Shown: in pieces, positions 39,092-50,876 of the stretch | How positions within the stretch are numbered: position 1 is the stretch's first letter | How the letters are laid out: each line of letters opens with the position of its first letter | NCBI GenBank assembly: GCA_963580285.1 | Contig: OY757015.1 | Coordinates: forward strand, 127,130,188-127,194,187 | Length of the DNA: 64,000 nucleotides | Source of the DNA: Lucinisca nassula | Lineage: Eukaryota; Mollusca; Bivalvia; Lucinida; Lucinidae | Direction: 5' to 3' | Notes under the pieces: model-generated | Database searches by the model: none | What the model saw: the letters and a program-made list of their open reading frames with translations, nothing else | Told to the model about the DNA's origin: nothing | Position numbers and translations under genes: made by a program

Positions 39092-39592
39092 AGAAGTAAA
39101 ACAAAGATCAGGAATCGATACAATTAACTTACTCCACCCATCAAAGACACCAAAGGGAAAGAAATACAAACATTAAGCGACCAGACCATAATGGAAACCT
39201 AAACAAAGGAAGGCCATAAGGACAGTTACTTTCCCACAAAATGGCCATATGGCCATCCAAAATTAAAAAACACAAGTGATACACACAGTAAGTAACAAAC
39301 AACAACATAAATAAATCGCCACAGAAGAACCGCCTTGGAACGGTCAGTGGAAAGATTTCCACTGTGGGGCTTAAATCGATTTTACGTGGCCACAATCCTC
39401 GCCCTTACTTCCGTCGCGATTTAGACAAATAATTTGTTCAGTCCGCATGAAGGCCTCCTAACTCATCAGTGCAACATCTCCGTGAACACAAAAAATCAAA
39501 GAACCACAGAGGTGAGACAACGGTGAGGACTCGACAGCAAGAAACCACTGAAATGCTGGAGCAAAAGAAAACCAACAGTTAAACTTCAAGCC
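39092..39592 (-). mobile_element. PLE 3' UTR copy D
   Basis: ~500 bp of PLE 3' UTR only, minus strand, nearly identical to the corresponding part of copy C, inserted in the Gmr1-type pol. Confidence 0.8.
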
Positions 39593-39594
39593 TG

Positions 39595-41060
39595 CCTGAT
39601 AAGCAGACAGATTTTCATGAGAATAACTCATCTTTAGCTCTAGTCCATGACATAATGTCCGGGTCTCAACTAGCTAAAGAACAGCACAAGGATCCTGAAA
39701 TTTCGCCTTTGTTTGAAAGGGCCTTAGATGAGCAGGAAGTATCTCAGGTCCCAGTTTGTTATTATGTCAAAAATGACATTCTTATGAGAAAATGGCGTCC
39801 ACCAGACGTCTCAGCAGAAGACGAGTGGACTGTCAACCACCAGATAGTGGTTCCACGCGCTTACCGTCCCGAAATATTAAACTTTGCACATGAAGCTCCC
39901 ATGTCAGGACATTTAGGTGTAAATAAAACCTATCACAAGATTCTCAATCATTTTTACTGGCCTGGGTTAAAATCAGATGGTTTTCAGCATTGTAGGTCCT
40001 GCCATACTTGCCAAATGGTAGGAAAACCCAATCAGACTATACCTAAGGCTCACTTGCAGCCTATACCTGCTTTTGATGAACCTTTCAGTCGAATAATTAT
40101 AGACTGTGTGGGTCCCTTGCCCAGAACTAAGTCTGGCTGTGAATATCTTTTGACTATTATGTGTGCTTCCACACGTTTTCCTGAAGCCATTCCCTTAAGA
40201 AATATCAAAATTAAGACAATCGTCAAGGCCTTAGTGAAGTTTTTCACATTTGTTGGGCTTCCTAAATCTATTCAGTCAGACCAAAGCTCAAATTTTATGT
40301 CTGGAATATTTCAACAAGTAATGCATGAACTTGGCATTGTACAGTATAAGTCATCGGCCTATCATCCTGAAAGTCAAGGCACCCTTGAAAGATTCCATCA
40401 AACATTGAAAACATGATTAGATCATATTGCTTTGACACAGAGAATGATTGGGATGAAGGCATCCATCTCCTTTTATTTGCTGTAAGAGAATCTGTGCAAG
40501 AATCTCTTGGCTTCAGTCCATTTGAATTAGTATTTGGCCATACTATTCGTGGTCCTTTGAAACTTCTCAAAGAGAAATTTCTCTCCAATGATGACACCTC
40601 CCTGAATTTACTTCAGTATGTGTCCGATTTCAAAACTAGACTTTCAAAAGCTGGTGAGGCTGCTCGGACCAATTTTCAGTCAGCCCAAAGGAAAATGAAA
40701 CAGCTATATGACATAGGGACAAAAGAAAGGAATTTTAAACCAGGTGATAAGGTACTAGCTCTTCTGCCTATTCCAGGAAAATCGTTGCAGGCCAGGTATT
40801 ATGGTCCATACACTGTAGACAAAAAGATCAGTGACGTAAATTACATAATAAACACTCCTGGGAGGCGCAAGCTAAAGCAGCTATGTCATATTAACATGCT
40901 TAAGGAATACATAGAAAGGGACAATACATCTTTAACATCAGTCAATCTAGTTAGCTCTGTTTCACTTAATTCATGTGACAATGACTGTGATGATATTTAT
41001 TCAGTGAAGTCGGATCCCACATCATCAAAACCTCAGAATTCTGACATTCTACGGAATCTT
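39595..41060 (+). pseudogene. Integrase of the Gmr1-type element
   Basis: Zinc-binding HHCC domain (HEAPMSGHLGVNKTYHKILN, CRSCHTCQ), catalytic D at IIIDCVGPLP, D at SIQSDQSSNF, E at YHPESQGTLERFH: the DDE triad. A one-base frameshift at about 40411 breaks it after FHQTLKT. It continues as FSPFELVFGHTIRGPLK and the GPY/F module (ARYYGPYTV.. ..LCHINMLKEYIE), the C-terminal domain of Ty3/gypsy integrases. It inserts the cDNA into the genome. It comes before RT, the diagnostic Gmr1 order. Confidence 0.88.
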
Positions 41061-42451
41061 GACCAGAAACTGTCACATCTAGAGCCAAATCAGCGGAATG
41101 AACTGAAACAGCTGATTTTTGAATATGAACACTTATTTCCTGACATTCCAACACGGACAGACAAAATATTTCACGATGTGGACATAAATGGTCCTAAACC
41201 TGTAAAACCACACCCATACAGGATGAATGCTGTGAAACAAAAATATCTTAAAGAAGAAGTTCAGTATCTATTAGACAATGACTTTAATGAACCAAGTCAA
41301 AGTGAGTGCAGTTCTCCTTGTATTCTTGTACCAAAGCCAGATGGGACATATCGTATCTGTACAGATTTTAGGAAAGTTAATTCCTTAAGTAAAACAGATA
41401 GCTTTCCTATTCCAAGAATGGATGACTGCATTGATAACATCGGGAATGCCAAATACATAACGAATTCGACCTTCTGAAAGCATTTTGGCAAATTCCACTT
41501 AATGATAGAGCAAAGGAGGTTTGGGCATTCACAACACCGGACGGATTATTTAACTATAAAGTCATGCCAGTTGGAACGAAAAACTCTCCGGCAACATTTC
41601 AGCGCTTAATAAACATGGTAATTGCGGGGCTGGAAGGCTGCAGTGCTTATATCGATGATGCTATCATCTACAACGACCAGTGGAATCAACATCTTGGGAC
41701 TATTCGAGCATTCTTTGATAGACTGAGTAATGCCAAATTGACAATCAATCTTGCTAAAAGTGAATTCTGCCATGCAAGTTTGACATTTCTAGGTCATGTT
41801 GTAGGTCAAGGTCATGTGAAACCGATTGATGCTAAAGTTGAGGCTATCTCAAATTTTCCCGTACCCACGTGCAAAAGACAGCTGATGCGATTTCTTGGTA
41901 TGGCTGGTTATTACAGAATGTTCTGTAATAATTTATCTGTCATTGCTGAGCCTTTGACAAATTTGCTCAGCAAAAGAACAAAATTCCATTGGAATGCAAT
42001 ATGCCAAAATGCTTTTGATAAACTTAAAGCCATACTCAAGAGTGAACCAGTTCTCTTAGCACCAAACTTTGAAAAGGAGTTTAAGCTAGCTGTAGATGCT
42101 AGTGACGTAGGTGCAGGTAGTGTTTTGTTGCAGGAAGATGAAAATGGTGTGGATCATCCAGTTTGCTACTTTTCAAAAAAGTTTAATAAGCATCAGAGAA
42201 GTTACTCTACCATAGAGAAGGAGTGCTTGTCTCTGATTCTTGCTCTGCAGCATTTCGAAGTTTATCTTACCCCTACTACTGCACCGATTGTTGTTTTCAG
42301 TGATCACAATCCACTGACTTTCATACATAAAATGAAAAACAAAACTCAGCGATTGCTCAGGTGGAGTCTTATGCTACAAGAGTATAATTTAGACATAAGA
42401 CATATCAGAGGGAGAGATAACATTATCCCTGATGCCCTTTCAAGAGCTTGA
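41061..42451 (+). pseudogene. Reverse transcriptase and RNase H of the Gmr1-type element
   Basis: RT begins SECSSPCILVPKPDGTYRIC, FRKVNSLSKTDSFPIPRMDD; a frameshift at ~41460 precedes EFDLLKAFWQIPLND (motif A), VPVGTKNSPATFQRLIN-type (MPVGTKNSPATF), AYIDDAIIY (YIDD in place of the usual YVDD) and TFLGHVVGQGHVKP. RNase H: FKLAVDASDVGAGSVLLQED, TIEKECLSLILALQHFEVYL, VFSDHNPLTF, IRGRDNIIPDALSRA, stop at 42451. The terminal position of RNase H with no downstream integrase confirms the swapped order. Confidence 0.9.
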
Positions 42452-42582
42452 GCAGTGTCAGGAGTTGTGTTTTTCTTTCCTACTAAAGTGGATTGTAGAT
42501 ATATGTAATTTTATATGCTATGCTCAATATTTAATTATTCTTAAAGCAAAAGAAAGCTTTATTACATAAAACTTTCTTTTCA

Positions 42583-42596
42583 TCGAAGAGGGGGAG
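42583..42596 (+). promoter_or_regulatory. Polypurine tract
   Basis: GAAGAGGGGGAG directly before the 3' LTR; primes plus-strand DNA synthesis. Confidence 0.85.
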
Positions 42597-44678
42597 TGTT
42601 ATGCATAAGAATTTATTTTTTTCTGATTCCCACTTGCACCCCACTGTGACCTAATAGTGCTATGAATATCTTGTTAATCTTCTTATAGAAGATTAAAAAA
42701 ACTGAGTCACAGATTAATTACATTTTTGTGAACAACATGTTTACAAGGAAAAGTACTTTAGAATCTTCTAGAAAGTTCGGGTGGCAATATTTTTAAACAA
42801 GAGTTGTCAGAAGACAACATAGCTCGCCTTTGGGGGCCTAAGATGGATGAGGGCAAGTTATCAAACAATTTTCTTCTGTAAAACAGCCCAATAGACTGCA
42901 GCAAATGAAAGAGAACCAAAATGTACCCCTAATCATCCTGTTTTCAAGCCTTTCCGCTGAAAAAAAAAGAAAAATATTTGATAAAAAAAAAAAAAAAAAT
43001 CTACAAACTACCAAGTAATAACAAGGCATCACAGACAATACAAATCCCCTCGAGCAAGACAAATTAAAAAAAGCCTAGCCTAGCATTTGTGTAAAATTAC
43101 ATTATATCCGTCAATAAATGTAGGTACTTAAGAGTGATGACAAAGTTTTTCTAAAACTAGCCACAGTGACCTTGACTTTGAGCCCCAGACCCTGAAAGTT
43201 GAACTTCATACCAAACATTTGTGTGAAGTTATCTTAAAATCCATCAATAAATCTGGACACTAGAGCAATGATCAATTTTTTTCTCAAAAATAGACACAGT
43301 GACCTTGACCTTCAGCCCCTGACCCGGAAAGTCAAAGTCACTCAAGATATCATCATACCAAACATTTGTGTCATGGTATATTAAAATCCATCAATAAATG
43401 AAGGCGCAAGAGTGATGACAAAGTTTTTTCTAAAAATAGCCACAGTGACCTTGACCTTCAGCCCCAGACCCTGAAAGTCAAATTCGCTCAAGATATCAGC
43501 ATTGCACACATTTTTGTGAAGTTATATTAAAATCCATCCATAAATGTAGGCACTAGAGTGATCACAAAGTTTTTTTCTAAAAATAGCCACAGTGACCTTG
43601 ACCTTCAGCCCCAGAACCTGAAAGTCGAACTTACTCGAGATATCATCATACCCAACATTTGTGTGAAGTTATATTAAAATCCATCAATAAATTAAGGTGC
43701 AAGAACGATGACAATGTTTTTTCTAAAAATAGCCACAGTGACCATGACCCCGTGACCCTCAAAGTAGTGACCTTAGGCCCTGGACCCTGAAAGTCAAAGT
43801 CATTCGAGATATCATTTTACCCAACATTTGGGTGAAGTTATATAAAAATCCATCAATAAATGAAGGCGCTAGAGCTATGACAATGTTTTTCTAAAAAAAG
43901 CCACAGTGACCTTGACCTTGAGCCCCAGACCCCGCTATGTTTTTAAAAAGAAAAAAACAGAAAACAGAATAGAAAAAAAAAAAAAAAAAAAAAAAAACGT
44001 TCCTCCCCCGGGATTTGAACTCACGCAGCTTGCAGGTAAACTTTAACACAGAGAAGTAAGGGAGGTAATACAGAGGAAATTATTAACTTCTCAAAAGGTC
44101 CAATTTAAGTCAAAAAACCTGTAAAATGACGTACAAAGATAATGTTAAATATTGTTTTTTTTTTAGCAATTATTAATTATATATTCAAAATAAAGTTGTA
44201 AAACATCACATATAAGAGCTTGCAGGTAAACTTTAACCAAATGCGGACGCCGACGCTGACGCTGACGCTGACGCCGACGCCCGGGGGTATGGCAATAGCT
44301 CCCACTTACTTTCGTAAGGCGAGCTAAAAATTACATCATCTTATTCCACACCCTGTGGAACATTCTAGAGAAATCTTAGGGTCTATAAAAGAGTTTGATT
44401 TTTCTCATTGAGTCAGACTTTGGAGTTTGATGTTTGGGCATTTAAAAAAAGTTATTTCTAAATTCTGTGTTGGATTGTTAAAGGATATTATTTTTCATTT
44501 TGGACTGTGAATTCTATGGGATCAAGGAAAATAGATTCATTCAGGATATTTCATAACAGAGCTAAGTACATTTAATTTTCTTACTTCTACAGGTTAAAGT
44601 TAACTTGTAAATAAATTTTGTTAAAATTTTCCAAAAGGCTTGTTTGCTTTTTCTTTCTGCTACGCCTGGCTCGTAACA
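42597..44678 (+). repeat. 3' LTR, split by HM4
   Basis: Same borders as the 5' LTR; the LTR sequence is 42597-42796 plus 44326-44678. The HSE at 34124 is changed to an A-run here, while the two other HSE-like arrays and the AP-1 sites remain. Confidence 0.9.
42797..44325 (+). mobile_element. Hairpin-ended minisatellite element HM4 in 3' LTR
   Basis: Left ACAAGAG with hairpin GTTGTC-AGAA-GACAAC, then AGCTCGCCTT; core about 5-6 units of ~145 bp (CACAGTGACCTTGACCTTC.., ..AAGTTATATTAAAATCCATC); right hairpin AGCTC..CTTAC-TTTC-GTAAG..GAGCT with AAGGCGAGCT. The 5' LTR gives the empty site: it went into a T/A-run (TATTTTTAGAAAATTAC). Includes a poly-A run and (GACGCT)n (44240-44285). Confidence 0.8.
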
Positions 44679-45746
44679 ATAAGGAACAAGAATATATATG
44701 GTTTAGGGGTGGGGATCTGTAAGGTTTCCGAGATATTGTGATATTATGAAATGGAGGGGGTGGGGCATGGCCCCAGCACATCCCTGGGGACCCCCAGGTT
44801 GGTGTCACTGAATGTGTCTTATCATAATGAACAAGAACATATATGGTTTAGGGGTGGGGATCTAAACAGTTTCTGAGATATATGGCCTTTTGTGAAGTGA
44901 AGGGGTGGGGCATGGCTCCGGCGCACCCCGGAAGACCCCCAATTTGGTGTCAATGAATGTGTCTTATCATAAGGTGCAAAAATATATATGGTTTAGGGGT
45001 GGGGATCTGTAAGGTTTCCGAGATATTGGGCCTTTTATGAAATGTAGGGGTGGGACATTGCCCCGGCACATCCCGGGGGACCCCCAGTTTGATGTCACTG
45101 AATGGGTCTTATCATAAGGAACAAGAGTATATATGGTTCAGGGGTGGGGACCTGAATGGTTTCCGAGATATTGGGCCTTTTATGAAGTGGAGGGGGTGGG
45201 GCATGGCCTCGGCACATCCCGGAGGATCCCCAGGTTGATGTCACTGAATGCGTCTTATCAATACGAACAAGAATATATATGGTTTAGGTGTCGGGTTCTG
45301 AATGGTTTCTAAGATATATGGCCTTTTATGAAGTGCTGGGGGTGGTTCATGACCCCGGCACAACCTGGGGGACCCTCAGGTTGGCATAAAAGCATATGGC
45401 TGAGAGAAGTTTACTCAAGAAACATTTCTATAAAAGTTTTGTCAAAATATCTGCAATGACTTGGCAGTAAATGCCATTTTTCAATTTTCCCCATTATAAG
45501 TCTATGGAAACTCTAAGTTGCCATAGCAACCAAACTAAACAGGCGATTTTCATAAAAAACACAAACTTTCAGTCACCCAGCCCAAGGATGCTACAGATAA
45601 AATTTGGGGGCAATCGGCCAAGTGGCTTCAGAGGAGAAGATGTTTAAATGTGTTGACACCAGACATACGACATACGACGACGACGGACAACTGCCTATCC
45701 TATAAGCTCCCCCCCCACCCGGAGCCTTCGGCTCTGGTGAGCTCAA

Positions 45747-45970
45747 AAGGACCGGTCCAAGTACCGAGCCTTGTGGGACCCCAGATAAACAGGGACTGGA
45801 TAGGACGCTTGGCCATCAAGTACAATTTTTTTGTGTGCGCCCCGAGAGGCTGAGCTAATCCAGCTATGTGTGGATCCACTTATCCAATAATATTCCAGTT
45901 TGTACAATAGCCTATAGTGTGGTACCTTATCAAAGGCCTTGGCAAAGTCCATGATAATTTAGTCAGTCTG
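45747..45970 (-). pseudogene. LINE RT fragment (5' side of the split copy)
   Basis: MDFAKAFDKVPHYRLLYKLE is RT motif A of CR1/Jockey-type LINEs, followed by a GSxLGP-like box at the break. The remainder is at 32103-33112. The ACCGGTCC/TTTT border with HM3 marks the empty site. Confidence 0.75.
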
Positions 45971-45971
45971 C

Positions 45972-46289
45972 AGTTTTACGAATATGAACAATATAAGACG
46001 GGACAGGTTATTTTTCGGGGTTATATCTCCGAAAATTCGTGCAAAACTTACCAATGAGCGTGATAAGCTGACCCTGGACAAGGCTATTCAGACAGCCTAC
46101 AGCTACGCAGCTACGTACGATAGGCGCTGCTTCAGTAGAGCTTCGCTAAAGGGACGTCAGCATCGCATGGGGGACAGCCCATGAGCCAACACAAGGAGAG
46201 GCCGAATCCTGGACGCGCTGATGGCAGGAACGTGTGTAGCAATTGTGGATACCGGCATTTAGTTGATAACCATATTTGTCGTTCAGCAA
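45972..46289 (+). pseudogene. Second gypsy element (gypsy-2): gag C-terminus
   Basis: FFGVISPKIRAKLTNERDKL and LDKAIQTAYSYAATYDR (capsid C-terminal part), then a frame change and VCSNCGYRHLVDNHICR, a CCHC-like zinc knuckle. 5' end missing; cut after the knuckle by the PLE cluster. Confidence 0.7.
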
Positions 46290-49200
46290 TCAAGTTTGCT
46301 GTATGTGTTACAGAAGGCCAAGACAAGCTTCCTACATTTTATTGGCAACCTAAACTGCATAAAAGAACATACAAAGCACGGTCAATTGCAAATTCAAGCT
46401 CTTGTACCTACCCTGAACTCTCCAAATTATAAACTTCATGTTTTACTGTCATCAAAAAACATATTAATATGTATTGCGACAAAGTCTTTGAGAGATCAGG
46501 GAGAAATCTGTTTTGGTTTATAAAAAATCTAATCCTCATAATCTTATAAAAGAAAAACTTAATTATTTAATTGAATGGACATTTCATAGGGAAGACTCCC
46601 TCTATCTTGCTTGCAATGTAAGAAATGCTTTTTTCACTTCTGAAGAGCATAAAATTATACTTTATGGTCATGTCAGAAAGTGTGTTAAGCTCTCCCCTTT
46701 CTACTTGACAATACTTACATTATATTTGGTACTAAGTTATTTAGACAAGTTATGGGTATTCCGTTTGGTTTCAAATTGCTCACCCCTTGTGGCTGATTTT
46801 TTCTTGTTTTGTTGGAAAGTAACTGTCCTTATGGCCTTCCTTTGTTTAGGTCTCCATTATGGGCTGTTCGCTTCATGTTTGTGTTTCTTTCCCTTTGGTG
46901 TCTTTGATGGATGGAGTAAGTTAATTGTATCGATTCCCGATCTTTGTTTTACTTCTACTTAGTTATGACAGAGACTTCATAGCTCGACTTCTAGATATTT
47001 GGATTATTTATAAAATATTGAGAATACCTATTTCGATGGTTTGAACAGTCAAAATTTCCCACGGAGCTTCGGTTGAGTGGGGCAAATTCTTCTGATACCA
47101 AGGCCCCGTTTTTGGATTTACACATGTCTAACGTAGATTTCTTTTTGTTTCTTGCGAAATTTGTGATAAACGCAGTGATTTTGATATTGGGATTTTAAAT
47201 TTTCCTTTCTTAGATGGTGGTGTGGCGTCCTGTGGCGTTTGTATTTCGCAATTAATTCGATTTGCCAGAGTGTCTGGTCATGTAACTGACTTCAACACTT
47301 GTAATAAATTGTTACCTGCTAAACTTATTTATCAGGGTTATCGGTATCATAAACTACACAAAGCCTTTTCAAATTTTTATAGACGTCATTCCGCTTTAAT
47401 TTCATAATCGAAATGAAGGCAATGATCAGGAATCGATACAATTAGCTCACAACTCCCATCAGAGACACTAAAGGGAAAGAAACACAAACATGAAACCCTA
47501 ATGGAAACATCAATAGCGGAAAACCAAAAGGACAGTTACTTTCCCACAAATGGCCAATTGGCTTTCCAAAACAAAATAATATAAGAATTCCACGGATTCC
47601 ATTGGAGGGGGCGGGGGTTAAATAGATTTTACGTGGCCACAATCCTCGCCCTTACTTCCGCCGCGATTTAGACAAACAATTTGTTCAGTCGGCATGAAGG
47701 CCTCCTATCTCATCAGTGCAATATCTCCGTGAACAGAAAACATCAAACAGCCACAGAAATGAAACAGAAATGAAACAACGGTGAAGACTCGACAGCAAGA
47801 AACCACTGAAATGCCGGAGCAAAAGAAAACCAACAGTTAGACACCGATGGGCCTAACCAGAGACAGAGCACCAAGCACCAGCCAACATTACACTGAACTA
47901 GATCTCTCTAATTCTCAGTAAGCCTTTACGCTGGAACCGTAATAGAATCTGAGGCCTGCATGCAGTCTGTCGTATAACCGGTAGTCCGATAAAATTCAAT
48001 GCTGGACTTAAATCTCTACTGCAACAAGGTCTATCGGAACCCCACTTTTATGGTGACTTAGAATATATATATAATTAATAATTTGTCTAAATCGCGACGG
48101 AAACAAGGGCAAGGGATGTGGCCACGTAAAATCGATTTAGCACCCCCCCCCCCTCACCCGGTGGAATTCGTTTCACTGACCGTTCCAAGGCGGTTCTTCT
48201 GTCGTGGTTTATTTTTTGTTACGGCTTGTCTTTGAGTCTGTGCATCGCTTATATTATTTTGCTTTGGATAGCAAATTGGCCATTTTGTGGGAAAGTAACT
48301 GTCCTTTTGGTTTTCCGCTAGTGATGTTTCCATATGGGTCTAGTTGTTTCATGTTTGTGTTTCTTACCCTTGGTGTCTCTGATGGGAGCTGTCGGTTAAT
48401 TGTATCGATTCCTGATCATTGCCTTCACTTCTATTTTCATGATGTCCCTTTCCGTTGAAAACTAATCTGAAATCATTGAAGCCTTTAGCTCGAGTAATTA
48501 TTTGGATGATTTATTAAATATTGATAATACCTATTTCGATGGTTTGGTCAGTCGAATTTACCCCAAGAACTTCAGTTAAATAAAGCAAATTCTTCTGATA
48601 CCGAGGCCTTGTTTTTGGATTTACACCTGTCTATGGTAGATGGATTTGTTTCTTGCAAAATATAAACGCGATGACTTCAACACTCGTAATAAATTGTTAT
48701 CTGCTAAAGTCTTAATCACTGTTATCGGTATCATAAACTACGCAAAGGCTTTTCAAGATGTTATAGACGTCATTCCGATTTAATTTCAACATTCAATGTC
48801 GGACTCCCCTCGGAGTCTAACTGTTGGTTTTCTTTTGCTCCAGCAATTCTGTTGTTGTATGCTGTCGAGTCCTCAAACTTGTTTCATCTCTGTAGTTTTT
48901 TTGATTTGTATGTTCTCGGAGATGTTACACTGATGAGTTAGGAAGCCTTCCTGCGGACTAAACAAAATTAGTGTATACCGCGACAGAGGTAAGGGCGAGG
49001 ATTATGGCCATGTAAAATCGATTTAAGCCCCCCAGTGGAATTCTTTCCAGTGACCGTTCCAAGGCGGTTCTTCTGTGGCGGTTTATTTATGTTGTTTGTA
49101 AATACTTATTGTGTGTATCACTAGTGTATTTTTATTTTGGACGGCCACTTGGCCATTTTGTGGGAAAGTAACTGTCCTTATGGCCATCCTTTGTTTAGGT

Positions 49201-50135
49201 TTCCATTATAGTCTGGTCGCTTCATGTTTGTGTTTTATTTCCCTTTGGTGTCTTTGATGGATTGAGTAAGTTAATTGTATCGATTCCTGATCTTCGTTTT
49301 ACTTCTACCTTTTAAATCACTTCTGCAACAAGGTCTATCAGAACCCATATTTTATGGTGACTTAGTATAATATATTTACAATGACTTCAGTACCCAATTT
49401 CGTAAAATCATTCTTCGATATAAAAAGACTGGATACAACATAAATGTTATACGACAGACTGCATGCATGGTAGTTAACCCAATCACGGTTGACAACTTTG
49501 CTTCCATCTTTAATTGTTTGCCGGTGGGACAGGCCTCAGATTCTATGACGGTTCTAGTGTAAAAGCTTACTGAGAATTAGGGAGAATCTAATTTTATGTA
49601 ATGTTGGTTGGTGCCTGAAGCTCTGTCTCTGGTAGGGCCCATCGGAGTCTAAGTGTTCCAGGAATTCAATCGTTTCTTGCTGTCGAGTTCTCACGGTTGT
49701 TTCATCTCCGTGGTTGTTTGATTTTTGTGTTCATGGAGATGTTGCGCTGATAAGTTAGGAGGCCTTCATGCGGAATGAACAAAGTATTTGTCTAAATCGC
49801 GACGGAAGTAAGGGCGCGGATTGTGGCCACGTAAAATCGATTTAAGCCCCCCCGCCCCGAGTGGAATTCGTTTCACTGACCGTTCCAATCGTGTTTTATT
49901 TTTGTTATAACTTGTCTTTGAGTGGGTGTATCGCTTATATAATTTTGCTTTGGATAGCCAATTTGCCATTTTGTGGGAAAGTAACTGTCCTTTTGGCTTT
50001 CCGCTATTAATGTTTCCATTAGGGTCTAGTTGTTTCATGTTTGTGCTTCTTTCCCTTGGTGTCTCTGATGGGAGCTAGTGGTTAATTGTATCGATTCCTG
50101 ATCATTACCTACACTTCTATTTTAAGAACAGAAAC
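46290..50135 (+). mobile_element. Mosaic cluster of Penelope-like copies
   Basis: PLE parts lie end to end: RT start to middle (46290-46805), a nested 3'-UTR end (46806-46962), RT continuing (46967-47407), a minus-strand 3' UTR (47411-47985), RT piece (47991-48065), 3' UTR (48085-48450), RT piece (48455-48808), 3' UTR (48809-49310), RT end plus 3' UTR (49315-50130). All except 47411-47985 are plus strand. Frameshifts and stops are throughout. The whole cluster sits between gag and protease of gypsy-2, so the first copy entered gypsy-2 and later copies entered PLE. Confidence 0.75.
47411..47985 (-). mobile_element. PLE 3' UTR, inverted copy F
   Basis: GAAGGCAATGATCAGGAATC start and AAACCAACAGTTAGACACCG on the plus strand show an antisense 3' UTR inserted in an RT piece of another PLE copy. 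Confidence 0.75.
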
Positions 50136-50179
50136 TTACAATAAGTTTTGAAAAAAAATAGTAGAACCACTTTAGTTCA

Positions 50180-50395
50180 GTGTGCATGGCTAAGCAATCA
50201 AGAAAATCAGTGCACGGAATTTCTGAAGGGATGATTAGTTTCCAAAAGCGCATGTGAGGAATTATTTGTGGATAGTAATGAGTGTAACGACAAGATGGAC
50301 TATGTATACGTAGATATGCATGTAGGCCCAGATTAGTTTCCTGTCAAATTTGAAGTAGACATTGGCTCCCAAGTAAACATTTTGCCGCGTCAAAA
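50180..50395 (+). pseudogene. gypsy-2 protease fragment
   Basis: CNDKMDYVYVDMHVG then FEVDIGSQVNILP: retropepsin active-site box with DIGS for DTGS. Broken after ILPR by PLE copy L. Confidence 0.65.
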
Positions 50396-50876
50396 TAGAA
50401 GTGAAGGCAATGGTCAGGAATCGATATATTTAACCCACAGCTACCACCATGGACACTAAAAGGAAAGAAACACAACCATGAAATAACTAGACCCTAAACG
50501 AAATATCAATAGCAGAAAACCAAAAGGACAGTTACATTCCCGCAAATGGCAAATTGGCTATCCAAAACAAAAACATATAAGCGATACACACACTCAAAGA
50601 CAAACCATAATAAATATAAACTGTCACAGAAGAACCGTCTTGGAACGGTCGGTGAAACGAATTCCACTGGGTGCGTAAATCGATTTTACGCGGCCGCAAT
50701 CCTCGCTCTTAGACAAATAATTTGTTCAGTCCGCATGAAGGCCTCCTAACTCCTCAGTGCAACATCTTCGAGCACACAAAAATCAAACAACCACTTAGAT
50801 GAAGGAACGATGAGGACTCGCCAGCATGAAACCATTGAAATGCTGGAGCAAACGAAAACCAACAGTTAGACTCAAA
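50396..50876 (-). mobile_element. PLE 3' UTR copy L
   Basis: GAAGTGAAGGCAATGGTCAGG to GAAAACCAACAGTTAGACTC: antisense 3' UTR, in the gypsy-2 protease region. Confidence 0.75.

Larger units (their letters stand above)
34035..44678 (+). mobile_element. Gmr1-type Ty3/gypsy LTR retrotransposon (gag-PR-INT-RT-RH)
   Basis: LTRs 34035-34587 and 42597-44678 begin TGTTATGCAT and end CGTAACA; 5-bp duplication ATAAG (34030-34034, 44679-44683). Internal order is gag, protease, integrase, reverse transcriptase, RNase H: INT precedes RT, the opposite of normal Ty3/gypsy and as described for Gmr1-like elements. Without later insertions (PLE copies C and D, hairpin element HM4) it would be about 6.4 kb. Several frameshifts make it defective. 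The LTRs differ at only about a dozen substitutions and a few indels over 553 bp by eye, so the insertion is fairly young, yet it already carries three secondary insertions. Confidence 0.9.
33113..45744 (+). mobile_element. Hairpin-ended minisatellite element HM3, split by Gmr1-like LTR element
   Basis: Left ACAAGAGGCCCATGGGCC (hairpin GGCCCATGGGCC 33119-33130), then AGCTCAGGTG. The tandem core, ~145-150-bp units (GGTTTAGGGGTGGGGATCTG, ..CGTCTTATCATAAGGAACAAG), runs from about 33230 to 34034 and resumes 44679-45400. Right hairpin GAGCC-TTC-GGCTC and GGTGAGCTC to 45744. It sits in an A-run of a LINE: the LINE coding sequence resumes after AAAA. The LTR element 34035-44678 is inserted in one repeat unit. 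Confidence 0.78.
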
